DNA of 7,725 nt from the NCBI GenBank assembly GCA_945952425.1, contig CAMFIX010000128.1, forward strand, positions 1-7,725, written 5' to 3'. How positions within the stretch are numbered: position 1 is the stretch's first letter; each line of letters begins with the position of its first letter. This document shows positions 1 to 5,504 of the stretch, piece by piece. A model generated the notes under the pieces. It was given only the letters and a program-made list of their open reading frames with translations. It did not search any database and had not been told where the DNA came from. The position numbers were made by a program, and so were the translations under genes. Source of the DNA: an uncultured Pseudorhodobacter sp. (GTDB lineage: Bacteria > Pseudomonadota > Alphaproteobacteria > Rhodobacterales > Rhodobacteraceae).

Positions 1-886
1 CCCCCCGCTCGTCGCCGCGCGGGTCTGCCGTGTGTCGCTGGTCCATCACGGCATGATCCTGGCCACCTTGCGCCCGCTGCTGCCCGCGGGGCCGGTGGAA
101 TTTGGTCGCGAATTCGCCCTCTTGCGCGATGCTGCCGCCGATGCCCAGCGCAGCGAGGCGATTCTTGCGGGCCTTCTGCCCGACCTGCCGGATTTCATCG
201 GGCTGGAGGGGGCCGAGATCCTGCCCCGCGATGCCGAGCCCGCCGGGCTGGCCTATGTCGTCGAGCATGACCTCGACCCCTGGCTCGGCCGCGACGTGGT
301 GCGGCTGTTGCGCCGGTCCGAACCCGGGTTGCGCCAGGTCACCTTGGCCACCGCCGCGCCCGATGCCAGCCTGGTCCGCGCCGCCCTGGCCGACCGGGCC
401 GAGGCCGCGGGGCCCGCGATCCAGACGCTGGGCGGCAATGCGCCGCTGGCGCGCTGGGCGCCCGAGGCGCAGCACCTCGTCGCCACCAGCGCCGCGCTGC
501 TCTTCCAGGTCGATGCCTTCGCCCTTCTGTCCCGCGCCCGGGCCGAGGCCCTGCCCGCCGTCTGCCTGGTCTTGACCGAGCGGATGGAGTCCGGCATCGC
601 CCCGCTCTCGCATGACGAGGGGATCGAGGCGCTGCTGACCGGGGCGCCCTTCCTGGGCCAGATCGACCAATCGGTGGTCGAGCCGGTGATCCTGCCGCAA
701 TCGCTGAACCTGGGGCCGATGGGCCAGATGCGCTGGCTGCTGATCGCGCTCGGTCGCGCCGGGTTGTGCAGCTTTGTCACCGCCTCCAGCCTGGGCTTCC
801 TGCCCGGGCGCGATCCGATGCCCGCCGAAAACCGCCTGATCGAATTGCGCGCCATGCGCCGGACCGCGCTGGAGACCGTGAAGTGA
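1..886 (+). CDS. Unidentified protein, 5' end outside the window
   Basis: The frame is open from position 2 to the TGA at 884-886, giving about 294 visible residues. A GTG at 32 could serve as start, but the bases before it show no Shine-Dalgarno sequence and the frame stays open to the window edge, so I treat the gene as 5'-truncated. The protein is rich in Ala, Leu, Arg and Pro, with a few scattered cysteines and no clear membrane segment or signal peptide. I recognise no catalytic motif. Alternating hydrophobic and charged stretches (such as AVCLVLTERM and MRWLLIALGRAGLC) suggest a soluble alpha/beta fold, but this is weak inference. It overlaps the following glycosyltransferase by four bases (GTGA), so the two are probably one operon. 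By association it may act in glycan synthesis, perhaps as another sugar-transfer or modifying protein. The coding assignment is sure; the function is not. Confidence 0.75.
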   Translation, partial: PPLVAARVCRVSLVHHGMILATLRPLLPAGPVEFGREFALLRDAAADAQRSEAILAGLLPDLPDFIGLEGAEILPRDAEPAGLAYVVEHDLDPWLGRDVVRLLRRSEPGLRQVTLATAAPDASLVRAALADRAEAAGPAIQTLGGNAPLARWAPEAQHLVATSAALLFQVDAFALLSRARAEALPAVCLVLTERMESGIAPLSHDEGIEALLTGAPFLGQIDQSVVEPVILPQSLNLGPMGQMRWLLIALGRAGLCSFVTASSLGFLPGRDPMPAENRLIELRAMRRTALETVK

Positions 887-2094
887 CCCGCACGCTCATC
901 ATCTCGCATTCCCACCCCCGCCTGAAGGGCGGCGGCGGCGAAGTGGCCGCGCATCGCCAGTTCCAGCACATGCACGAACAGGGCCAGGACGCCTGGTTCC
1001 TGGGCGCGGCCTTCGACCCCGCCATCGTCGCGGCGCTGTTCCCCGGGCAAAGCCGGCTTGTGGAATTCGCCCCCCACGATCACGGCTTCCGCGCCCATGC
1101 GATGGACGCCAGCCTGATGGAGCATACCAGCCCCGAGGACGAGGAGGCCTTGCTGAACATCCTCTTGCGCTATCGGGCGGATGTCTATCACTTCCACCAT
1201 TTCTGGAACATCGGCGCGGGCGTGGTGCGGCGGCTGCGGGCGGCGCGGCCGGATGCCAGGATGATCTGCACCCTGCACGAGTTCATCGCGATCTGCATGG
1301 CCGATGGCCAGATGGTCAAACGCAACAACGGCCAGCTGTGCACCGAGGCCAACCCGGTCGCCTGTGCCCTCTGCTTCCCCCACCTGATCCCGGCGCATTT
1401 CGTGGTGCGCAAGCAGCGCCTGGCCGAGATGCTGGACTGTTTCGACCTGGTCTTCTCGCCCAGCCAGTTCCTGGCCGACCGTTTCATCGCCTGGGGGTTG
1501 GACCCGGCGCGGCTGCGGGTGCTGGAAAACGGGCTCTTGCCGGAGGAGGGCAGCGTGACGCCGCCGCCCGACCGCCACCGCCGCTTTGCCTATTTCGGCC
1601 AGGCGACGCCGACCAAGGGGCTGGACGTGCTCTTGCGCGCCGTGCGCCGTGCGGCGGAAGACGACGTGCCCTTCTCGCTGGACATCCATGGCGTGACCGA
1701 AGCGCGTTTCCGCGAGCTTTGGCCGAAAGAGCCCGAGCTGCCCGACACGGTGCGCTTCCGCGGCACCTATCGGCCGTCGGAGGTGGTGGACCTGATGCGC
1801 GGCTATGGCTGGGTCGTGGTGCCCTCGGTCTGGTGGGAGAATGCGCCTGTGGTCATCCAGGAGGCGCGGCTGGCGGGAACGCCGGTGATTGCGAGCAACA
1901 TCGGGGGCATGAAGGAAAAGGTCGGCGGCTGGGGCGAGCTTTTCCCGGTCGGCGACAGCGAAAGCCTGGCCCGGCTGATCCTGGCGCTGGCCGCGGACCC
2001 CAAGGCCCATGCGGAGGCCCTGTCCCGCATCACCCCGCCCCTGATGATCGACGAACATGTGCGGCTGTGGGAAGCCGAGGTCGCCGCGCTGTAG
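883..2094 (+). CDS. Glycosyltransferase, GT4-like (GT-B fold)
   Basis: A cytoplasmic or membrane-associated retaining glycosyltransferase of 403 residues that would transfer a sugar from a nucleotide-activated donor to a growing glycan; donor and acceptor are unknown. The GTG at 883 is chosen as start because it overlaps the upstream stop (GTGA), has GGAG eight bases upstream, and places the usual N-terminal beta strand at residues 4-8, followed by a Gly-rich loop with GGGGE at 16-20. The C-terminal Rossmann half begins near residue 234, with the phosphate-binding lysine of TPTKG at 245. The family EX7E motif is E319 to E327 (ENAPVVIQE), followed by GTPVIASNIGG. The middle has a TLHEF motif (131-135) and cysteines at 138, 153, 161 and 164, a pattern I recall from a subset of GT4 enzymes. 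Length is typical. It probably belongs to a polysaccharide operon that starts before the window. Confidence 0.9.
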   Translation: MTRTLIISHSHPRLKGGGGEVAAHRQFQHMHEQGQDAWFLGAAFDPAIVAALFPGQSRLVEFAPHDHGFRAHAMDASLMEHTSPEDEEALLNILLRYRADVYHFHHFWNIGAGVVRRLRAARPDARMICTLHEFIAICMADGQMVKRNNGQLCTEANPVACALCFPHLIPAHFVVRKQRLAEMLDCFDLVFSPSQFLADRFIAWGLDPARLRVLENGLLPEEGSVTPPPDRHRRFAYFGQATPTKGLDVLLRAVRRAAEDDVPFSLDIHGVTEARFRELWPKEPELPDTVRFRGTYRPSEVVDLMRGYGWVVVPSVWWENAPVVIQEARLAGTPVIASNIGGMKEKVGGWGELFPVGDSESLARLILALAADPKAHAEALSRITPPLMIDEHVRLWEAEVAAL

Positions 2095-2112
2095 CGCCTG
2101 CGGACGATGCCC

Positions 2113-2550
2113 CTACCTCAGCACCTTCGCCGCCATCGTCCGGTCGCCGATATTCGTCAAAAGCCCCAGCGCCGCCCCGGCCTCCGTCCAGATCGCGGTA
2201 TGGCCGGGCTCTGACGGCGGGCCCATGCACAGCGTCGGGCGCGCCACATAGATCGCGCAGACCTTCTCGGCCCATTTGTCGTATTCCGGCATATAGGTGA
2301 ACCGCCGATACATCCCGATCAGCCGGGGGGTCGAGATATGCCAGCCGGTCTCCTCGTAAACCTCGCGGTGCAGCGCGGCGATGGGGGCCTCGCCGGGGTC
2401 GATGCCGCCGCCGGGCAGCTGGAACTCCGGCACAGGCTCGGCCTGGTGGGTCAAGAGCACCTGGTCGCCGCGCAGCAGAACGGCATAGACCCCCGGCCGC
2501 CTGCGATAGCGCACCCCCATTCTCACCGCCTCGCCATGCCGCCGGATCAT
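2113..2550 (-). CDS. Nudix hydrolase (MutT-like)
   Basis: A 145-residue Nudix pyrophosphohydrolase, a Mg-dependent enzyme class that cleaves nucleoside diphosphates linked to another moiety. The Nudix box is complete at residues 48-70: G48, five residues, E54, seven residues, then REVYEETGW, with the metal-binding glutamates E63, E66 and E67 present. The ATG at 2550 (minus strand) is preceded by AAGGGGGAAG, a good Shine-Dalgarno match. The frame runs open well upstream into hslO on the other strand, but that extension is only an antisense shadow. A second ATG at codon 11 has no better signal. The substrate cannot be read from sequence: the protein lacks the long N-terminal region of ADP-ribose pyrophosphatases and the CoA-diphosphatase signature of the other Nudix gene in this window. 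It converges with the glycosyltransferase gene 18 bases away and diverges from hslO. Confidence 0.9.
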   Translation of the reverse strand: MIRRHGEAVRMGVRYRRRPGVYAVLLRGDQVLLTHQAEPVPEFQLPGGGIDPGEAPIAALHREVYEETGWHISTPRLIGMYRRFTYMPEYDKWAEKVCAIYVARPTLCMGPPSEPGHTAIWTEAGAALGLLTNIGDRTMAAKVLR

Positions 2551-2628
2551 AGCTTCCCCCTTGGTCCTGCCACCGTTCTGCCTATATAGGCCCGATATGC
2601 CGAATCCGGCGCCTGTGGGAAAGCCTCC
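2551..2628. promoter_or_regulatory. Divergent intergenic promoter region, Nudix / hslO
   Basis: This 78-base gap must carry the start signals of both the minus-strand Nudix gene and the hslO operon. For hslO, TTGGTC at 2561-2566 and TATATA at 2583-2588 with a 16-base spacer are plausible -35 and -10 elements, giving a leader of about 34 bases. The -10 lies in a perfect 10-base palindrome, CCTATATAGG (2581-2590), so the same A/T core could also serve the minus strand, where no good -35 is visible. GGGAAAG at 2617-2623 is a modest Shine-Dalgarno sequence for hslO. No obvious sigma-32 heat-shock promoter is seen. Element positions are read by eye. Confidence 0.5.
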
Positions 2629-3633
2629 ATGACCACCTCCATTCCTTGGGACGACACCGTCCTGCCCTTCCAGCTGGATGCCGCCGATGTGCGCGGCCGT
2701 GTCGTGCGGCTGGATGGCGCTCTTGATGCAATCCTGGGCCAGCACAACTATCCGCCCGCCATCGAGGCGCTGGTGGCCGAGACCGCTTTGCTGACCGCGC
2801 TGATCGGCCAGTCCATCAAGCTGCGCTGGAAGCTGTCGCTGCAGGTGCGCGGCAAGGGCCCGGCGCGGCTGATTGCGACCGACTATTACGGCCCCGAAGA
2901 AGAAGGCGGCCCGGCGCGCATCCGCGCCTATGCCAGCTATGACGCCGAAAGGCTCGATCTCGCGGCCGACCCGTTCTCGCAGATCGGCGAGGGCTATTTC
3001 GCGGTCATGCTGGACCAGGGCCCCGACATGACGCCCTACCAGGGCTTTACCCCCATCGCGGGCGCCAGCCTTGCCGATTGCGCCCAGACCTATTTCGCGC
3101 AGTCCGAACAGCTGCCGACCCGCTTTGCCCTGACCTTCGGACGGTCTCAGACCCCTGGCCAGCCCGAACATTGGCGCGGCGGCGGGATCATGCTGCAGCA
3201 CATGCCGCAGGCCGGCATGTCGGTCGAGGGCGACAATACCGAAGGCCGCGGCGGCTCGGGCGAGGGCGGGCTTCTGGACCACACCGACATCCTGACCGGC
3301 GCCCCGGCCGAGAACTGGAACCGCGTCAATATCCTGTTGAACACCGTCGAAGAGATGGAGCTCGTCGGTCCCTCGGTCTCGCCCTCCGAGCTGTTGACCC
3401 GGCTCTTCTCCGAGGAAGACCCCCGCGTCTTCCCGGTGACCGAAGTGCATTTCGGCTGTTCCTGCAGTGAGGCCAAGGTGCGGCAGACCATGTCGATCTA
3501 TTCCTCGAAGGACATCGAGAAGATGACCACCGCGGAGGGCATCGTCACCGCCGATTGCCAGTTCTGCGGCGCGCATTACGAGATGGACCCCAAGACCCTG
3601 GGGTTCGAGGCCGAAGGGGCCAAACAGCCGTGA
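2629..3633 (+). CDS. hslO: Hsp33 redox-regulated molecular chaperone
   Basis: A 334-residue cytoplasmic holdase chaperone, somewhat longer than the E. coli protein (292). In this family, zinc-bound cysteines keep the protein inactive; oxidation forms disulfides, releases zinc, unfolds the C-terminal switch and activates binding of unfolding clients during oxidative stress. The redox switch is intact: CSC at C277/C279 and CQFC at C310/C313. The 31-residue step from C279 to C310 matches the E. coli spacing (234 to 265). An additional cysteine, C151, sits roughly where E. coli has C141. The N-terminal motif DDTVLPFQL (residues 8-16) and the RGRVVRLDGALD stretch that follows are typical of the family and support the ATG at 2629. 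It is the first gene of an operon, and its stop overlaps the GTG start of the Nudix gene that follows. Confidence 0.97.
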   Translation: MTTSIPWDDTVLPFQLDAADVRGRVVRLDGALDAILGQHNYPPAIEALVAETALLTALIGQSIKLRWKLSLQVRGKGPARLIATDYYGPEEEGGPARIRAYASYDAERLDLAADPFSQIGEGYFAVMLDQGPDMTPYQGFTPIAGASLADCAQTYFAQSEQLPTRFALTFGRSQTPGQPEHWRGGGIMLQHMPQAGMSVEGDNTEGRGGSGEGGLLDHTDILTGAPAENWNRVNILLNTVEEMELVGPSVSPSELLTRLFSEEDPRVFPVTEVHFGCSCSEAKVRQTMSIYSSKDIEKMTTAEGIVTADCQFCGAHYEMDPKTLGFEAEGAKQP

Positions 3634-4190
3634 TCGACCTGCGCCCCCTGACCGAGCTTGGCGCCCGGGCGGGGGGCGGCTCTTCCGACTTCGACCTGAA
3701 CCCCGGGCTGCGGCCCGCGACGCAAACCCTGCGTCCGGCGGCGGTGCTGGTGGGGGTGACCGAGGATCGCGCCATCCTGACCAAGCGCGCGTCGCATCTG
3801 AAACACCACCCCGGCCAGATCGCCTTTCCCGGCGGCAAGCTGGAGGGCGACGAGACGCCCGAAGCCGCCGCCCTGCGCGAGGCCGAGGAGGAGATCGGCC
3901 TGCCCCCCGCCCAGGTCACCCCCTTGATGCGGCTCGCCCCGCACGAGACGGTGACCGGCTTCCAGATCACCCCGATCCTGGCCGAGGTCGCGCCTTGCGC
4001 CTTTACCTGCGACCCGGCAGAGGTGGCCGAGGCCTTTACGGTGCCGCTTTCGCATGTGCTGAACCCGGCCAATTACACGATCCACCACCGGCAATGGCGC
4101 GGCACTTGGCGGGCCTATTACGCGGTGCCCTGGGGGCCCTATTACATCTGGGGCGCCACGGCGCGCATCCTGCGGGGGCTGGCGGGATGA
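3630..4190 (+). CDS. Nudix hydrolase, CoA pyrophosphatase type (YeaB/NudL-like)
   Basis: A 186-residue Nudix enzyme of the CoA diphosphatase subfamily, which in characterised members cleaves CoA and acyl-CoA derivatives to 3',5'-ADP and (acyl-)phosphopantetheine. The subfamily signature upstream of the box is present at about residues 51-69: TKRASHLKHHPGQIAFPGG. It runs directly into a complete Nudix box at 69-91 (G69, E75, REAEEEIGL at 83-91; metal-ligand glutamates E84, E87 and E88). The GTG at 3630 overlaps the hslO stop in GTGA, and this fixes the start better than the upstream in-frame ATG at 3555, which lies deep inside hslO. The stop overlaps the ATG of cca (ATGA). Conserved C-terminal features include HHRQWRGTWRAYYAVPWGPYYIWGATA-like aromatic residues at about 154-180. 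The CoA assignment rests on the family motif, not on direct evidence. Confidence 0.92.
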   Translation: MIDLRPLTELGARAGGGSSDFDLNPGLRPATQTLRPAAVLVGVTEDRAILTKRASHLKHHPGQIAFPGGKLEGDETPEAAALREAEEEIGLPPAQVTPLMRLAPHETVTGFQITPILAEVAPCAFTCDPAEVAEAFTVPLSHVLNPANYTIHHRQWRGTWRAYYAVPWGPYYIWGATARILRGLAG

Positions 4191-5317
4191 AGCTGTCCGG
4201 CGACTGGCTGGAGCATCCCGGCACGCAGGCGCTTTGCGCCGTGCTGGCGTCAGAGGGCCACCGCATCCTCTTCGTCGGCGGCTGCGTCAGGAATGCGCTG
4301 ATGGGGCGGGCGGTCAGCGATATCGACATGGCGACCGATGCGCCCCCGGGCGAGGTCATGCGGCTGGCGGAAGAGGCCGGGTTCAAGGTCGTGCCGACGG
4401 GCATCGACCATGGCACGGTGACGGTGATCGCGGGCGGCGCGGGGCACGAGGTCACCACCTTCCGCCGCGACGTCTCCACCGATGGGCGGCGCGCGACGGT
4501 GGCCTTCTCGACCGAGATCGCCGAGGACGCCGCCCGCCGCGACTTCACGATGAACGCGCTTTATGCCGCCCCTTCGGGCGAGGTCATCGACCCTTTGGGC
4601 GGGCTGGACGACCTTTTGGCCCGCCGGGTGCGCTTTGTCGGCGAGGCTTCGACCCGCATCCGCGAGGATTACCTGCGCATCCTGCGGTTCTTCCGATTTT
4701 ACGCGGTCTATGGCGACCCTGCGCAGGGGATCGACGCCGAAGGCCTTGCCGCCTGTGCCGCGCTGGCCGAGGGGCTGGCCAGCCTTTCGGCCGAGCGTGT
4801 CACCCATGAGCTGCGCCGTCTGCTGGCCGCGCCCGACCCGGCGCCGGCGCTGGCCGCCATGCAGGCCAGCGGCATCCTGTCCCGCATCCTGCCGGGCGCC
4901 GATCCGAAGCCGATTGCCCCCTTGGTGCATCTGGAAACCGCCCCGCGCTGGCAAAGGCGGTTGGCGGTGCTGGGCGGCGATACGGGCGCGCTTCGCCTGT
5001 CGCGCGCCGAAGCCGCCGAGCTGTCTCATCTGCAGGCCGAGATCGGCTCGACCCTGACCCCCGCGGCGCTGGGCTGGAAGCTTGGCCCCGTGCCGGCCGA
5101 GGATGTGATCCTCGCCCGCGCCGCGCTGTTCGAACAGCCCCTGCCGCCCGGTTGGGCCGCCGAGATCGCAAGGGGTGCGGCCGCGCAATGCCCCATTGCC
5201 GCCGCCGACCTGATGCCCGCCCTGCAGGGCGCCGCGCTGGGCGAAAGGCTGCGGGCGCTGGAATCCCGCTGGCTGGCCAGCGACTTGACGGCAACGAAGG
5301 GCGATCTTCTCTCCTGA
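4187..5317 (+). CDS. cca: CCA tRNA nucleotidyltransferase (class II)
   Basis: A 376-residue enzyme that adds or repairs the 3'-CCA end of tRNA from CTP and ATP without a nucleic acid template. The class II nucleotidyltransferase motifs appear in order: the nucleotide-binding GGCVRN at 31-36, the catalytic DID (D45, D47) that binds metal, RRDFTMNAL at 117-125 (sugar selection and flexible loop region), the nucleobase-reading EDYLRILRFFRF at 160-171, and ERVTHEL at 203-209. The C-terminal body and tail (about 210-376) are weakly conserved, and no HD phosphohydrolase motif is seen. The ATG at 4187 overlaps the upstream Nudix stop (ATGA), and the gene ends with TGA at 5315-5317 inside a 12-base palindrome. 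Bacterial poly(A) polymerases share these motifs. I prefer CCA addition because alphaproteobacteria need the enzyme and this size and gene context are typical. It is the last gene of the hslO operon. Confidence 0.95.
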   Translation: MKLSGDWLEHPGTQALCAVLASEGHRILFVGGCVRNALMGRAVSDIDMATDAPPGEVMRLAEEAGFKVVPTGIDHGTVTVIAGGAGHEVTTFRRDVSTDGRRATVAFSTEIAEDAARRDFTMNALYAAPSGEVIDPLGGLDDLLARRVRFVGEASTRIREDYLRILRFFRFYAVYGDPAQGIDAEGLAACAALAEGLASLSAERVTHELRRLLAAPDPAPALAAMQASGILSRILPGADPKPIAPLVHLETAPRWQRRLAVLGGDTGALRLSRAEAAELSHLQAEIGSTLTPAALGWKLGPVPAEDVILARAALFEQPLPPGWAAEIARGAAAQCPIAAADLMPALQGAALGERLRALESRWLASDLTATKGDLLS

Positions 5318-5325
5318 CATGTCAG
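5314..5325. repeat. 12-base perfect palindrome over the cca stop codon
   Basis: CTGACATGTCAG is a perfect inverted repeat whose second to fourth bases are the cca stop codon. It has no spacer and no following T tract, so it does not look like a terminator. It shares the GACA/TGTC half-site with another inverted repeat at 5342-5352 and may be an operator for the downstream genes. A palindrome of this length is expected about twice by chance in a window this size, so only its location adds weight. Confidence 0.45.
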
Positions 5326-5339
5326 CCGTCGATTAGGGG

Positions 5340-5368
5340 GTGACAATCTGTCGCGGATCGGCTAAGCC
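5340..5368 (+). promoter_or_regulatory. Candidate promoter and operator before the ABC transporter leader
   Basis: GTGACA at 5340-5345 matches five of six bases of the -35 consensus. About 17 bases on, TAAGCC (5363-5368) is a weak -10. Overlapping the -35 is an inverted repeat GACA-ATC-TGTC (5342-5352), a natural place for a repressor. The poor -10 makes the promoter call tentative, and it would also lie within the hairpin at 5353-5374. Confidence 0.3.
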
Positions 5369-5374
5369 GTCCGC
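5353..5374 (+). other. Strong hairpin upstream of the leader ORF
   Basis: The arms GCGGA (5353-5357) with TCCGC (5370-5374), and CGGC (5359-5362) with GCCG (5366-5369), form a nine-pair stem with a single bulged T (5358) and a TAA loop. No T run follows on either strand, so it is not a standard intrinsic terminator. It ends six bases before the AAGAAGGAG Shine-Dalgarno stretch (5380-5388), close enough to influence ribosome access or to be the 3'-end structure of the cca operon mRNA. Confidence 0.5.
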
Positions 5375-5394
5375 ACACCAAGAAGGAGAGCAGC

Positions 5395-5427
5395 ATGGAT
5401 CACGGGACCACCCCTCGCCTCATTTGA
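5395..5427 (+). CDS. Putative 10-codon leader peptide ORF
   Basis: An ATG at 5395 with a strong Shine-Dalgarno sequence (AAGGAG within 5383-5388, about six bases upstream) opens a short frame encoding MDHGTTPRLI and ending with TGA at 5425-5427. It has no recognisable domain. The signal before it is far better than the one before the ABC transporter ATG 78 bases downstream, which suggests that ribosomes load here. It could be a leader peptide that regulates or couples translation of the transporter genes, or the remnant of a longer small protein broken by a frameshift, since a hydrophobic frame continues in the -1 register from 5424. It may equally be an untranslated coincidence. Nothing tells whether the peptide itself has a function. 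Confidence 0.4.
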   Translation: MDHGTTPRLI

Positions 5428-5483
5428 GCCGACTGGTCCTGTTCGTGGCGGTCGCTCAGACCTCCGCCGCCTTTCCTTGCTGA
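5424..5483 (+). CDS. Putative 19-codon hydrophobic ORF (TTG start)
   Basis: A TTG at 5424 overlaps the stop of the 10-codon ORF (TTGA) and opens a frame encoding MSRLVLFVAVAQTSAAFPC, which resembles a short signal-anchor: one basic residue followed by a hydrophobic run. It ends with TGA at 5481-5483. It is in the same frame as the ABC transporter ATG at 5505, with this single stop between them. It has no Shine-Dalgarno sequence of its own, so expression would depend on reinitiation or a -1 shift from the upstream ORF. High-GC DNA yields such frames easily, and confidence is low. Confidence 0.22.
   Translation: MSRLVLFVAVAQTSAAFPC
5447..5468 (+). other. Possible second leader hairpin
   Basis: GGC (5447-5449) and GGTC (5450-5453) can pair with GCC (5466-5468) and GACC (5459-5462) around a GCTCA loop, leaving a three-base TCC bulge. 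The pyrimidine-rich stretch that follows (CTTTCCTT, 5471-5478) is not a true T tract, so terminator activity is doubtful. The hairpin lies inside the 19-codon ORF and upstream of the transporter start, so it could act as an attenuator or a translation-blocking structure. Confidence 0.25.
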
Positions 5484-5504
5484 CACATCTTCGGACTCTC
5501 TCCC

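Noticed and set aside
766..882. Upstream ATG start for the glycosyltransferase
   Set aside because: It would overlap gene 1 by about 120 bases and add a basic, low-complexity stretch before the family's N-terminal beta strand. GTG at 883 has both a Shine-Dalgarno sequence and the four-base overlap.
253..2058. 601-codon open frame on the minus strand opposite gene 1 and the glycosyltransferase
   Set aside because: Long antisense frames are expected opposite high-GC genes with G/C-rich third positions. The translation is rich in His, Arg, Gln and Gly, has no family motif, and the sense strand encodes a clear GT4 enzyme.
2086..2097. GCGCT-GT-AGCGC inverted repeat at the glycosyltransferase stop as a terminator
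   Set aside because: The stem is only four pairs once a loop is allowed, and no T tract follows on either strand. With 18 bases between the convergent genes, no convincing terminator is visible.
1338..2300. 320-codon plus-strand frame inside the glycosyltransferase gene and beyond it
   Set aside because: It is an out-of-frame shadow rich in Arg, Pro, Gly and Ala, with no motif and no start signal.
2551..3576. N-terminal extension of the minus-strand Nudix gene through hslO
   Set aside because: The frame is open but runs antisense to a well-supported Hsp33 gene. The ATG at 2550 has a good Shine-Dalgarno sequence and gives a normal-length Nudix protein.
3555..3629. Upstream ATG start for the CoA-type Nudix gene
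   Set aside because: It lies inside the Hsp33 zinc-switch coding region and adds an Arg/Gly-rich stretch unlike the family. GTG at 3630 in the GTGA overlap is more likely.
3995..4186. Upstream ATG start for cca
   Set aside because: It would overlap the Nudix gene by nearly 200 bases and adds 64 residues with no CCA-enzyme similarity. ATG at 4187 forms the standard ATGA junction.
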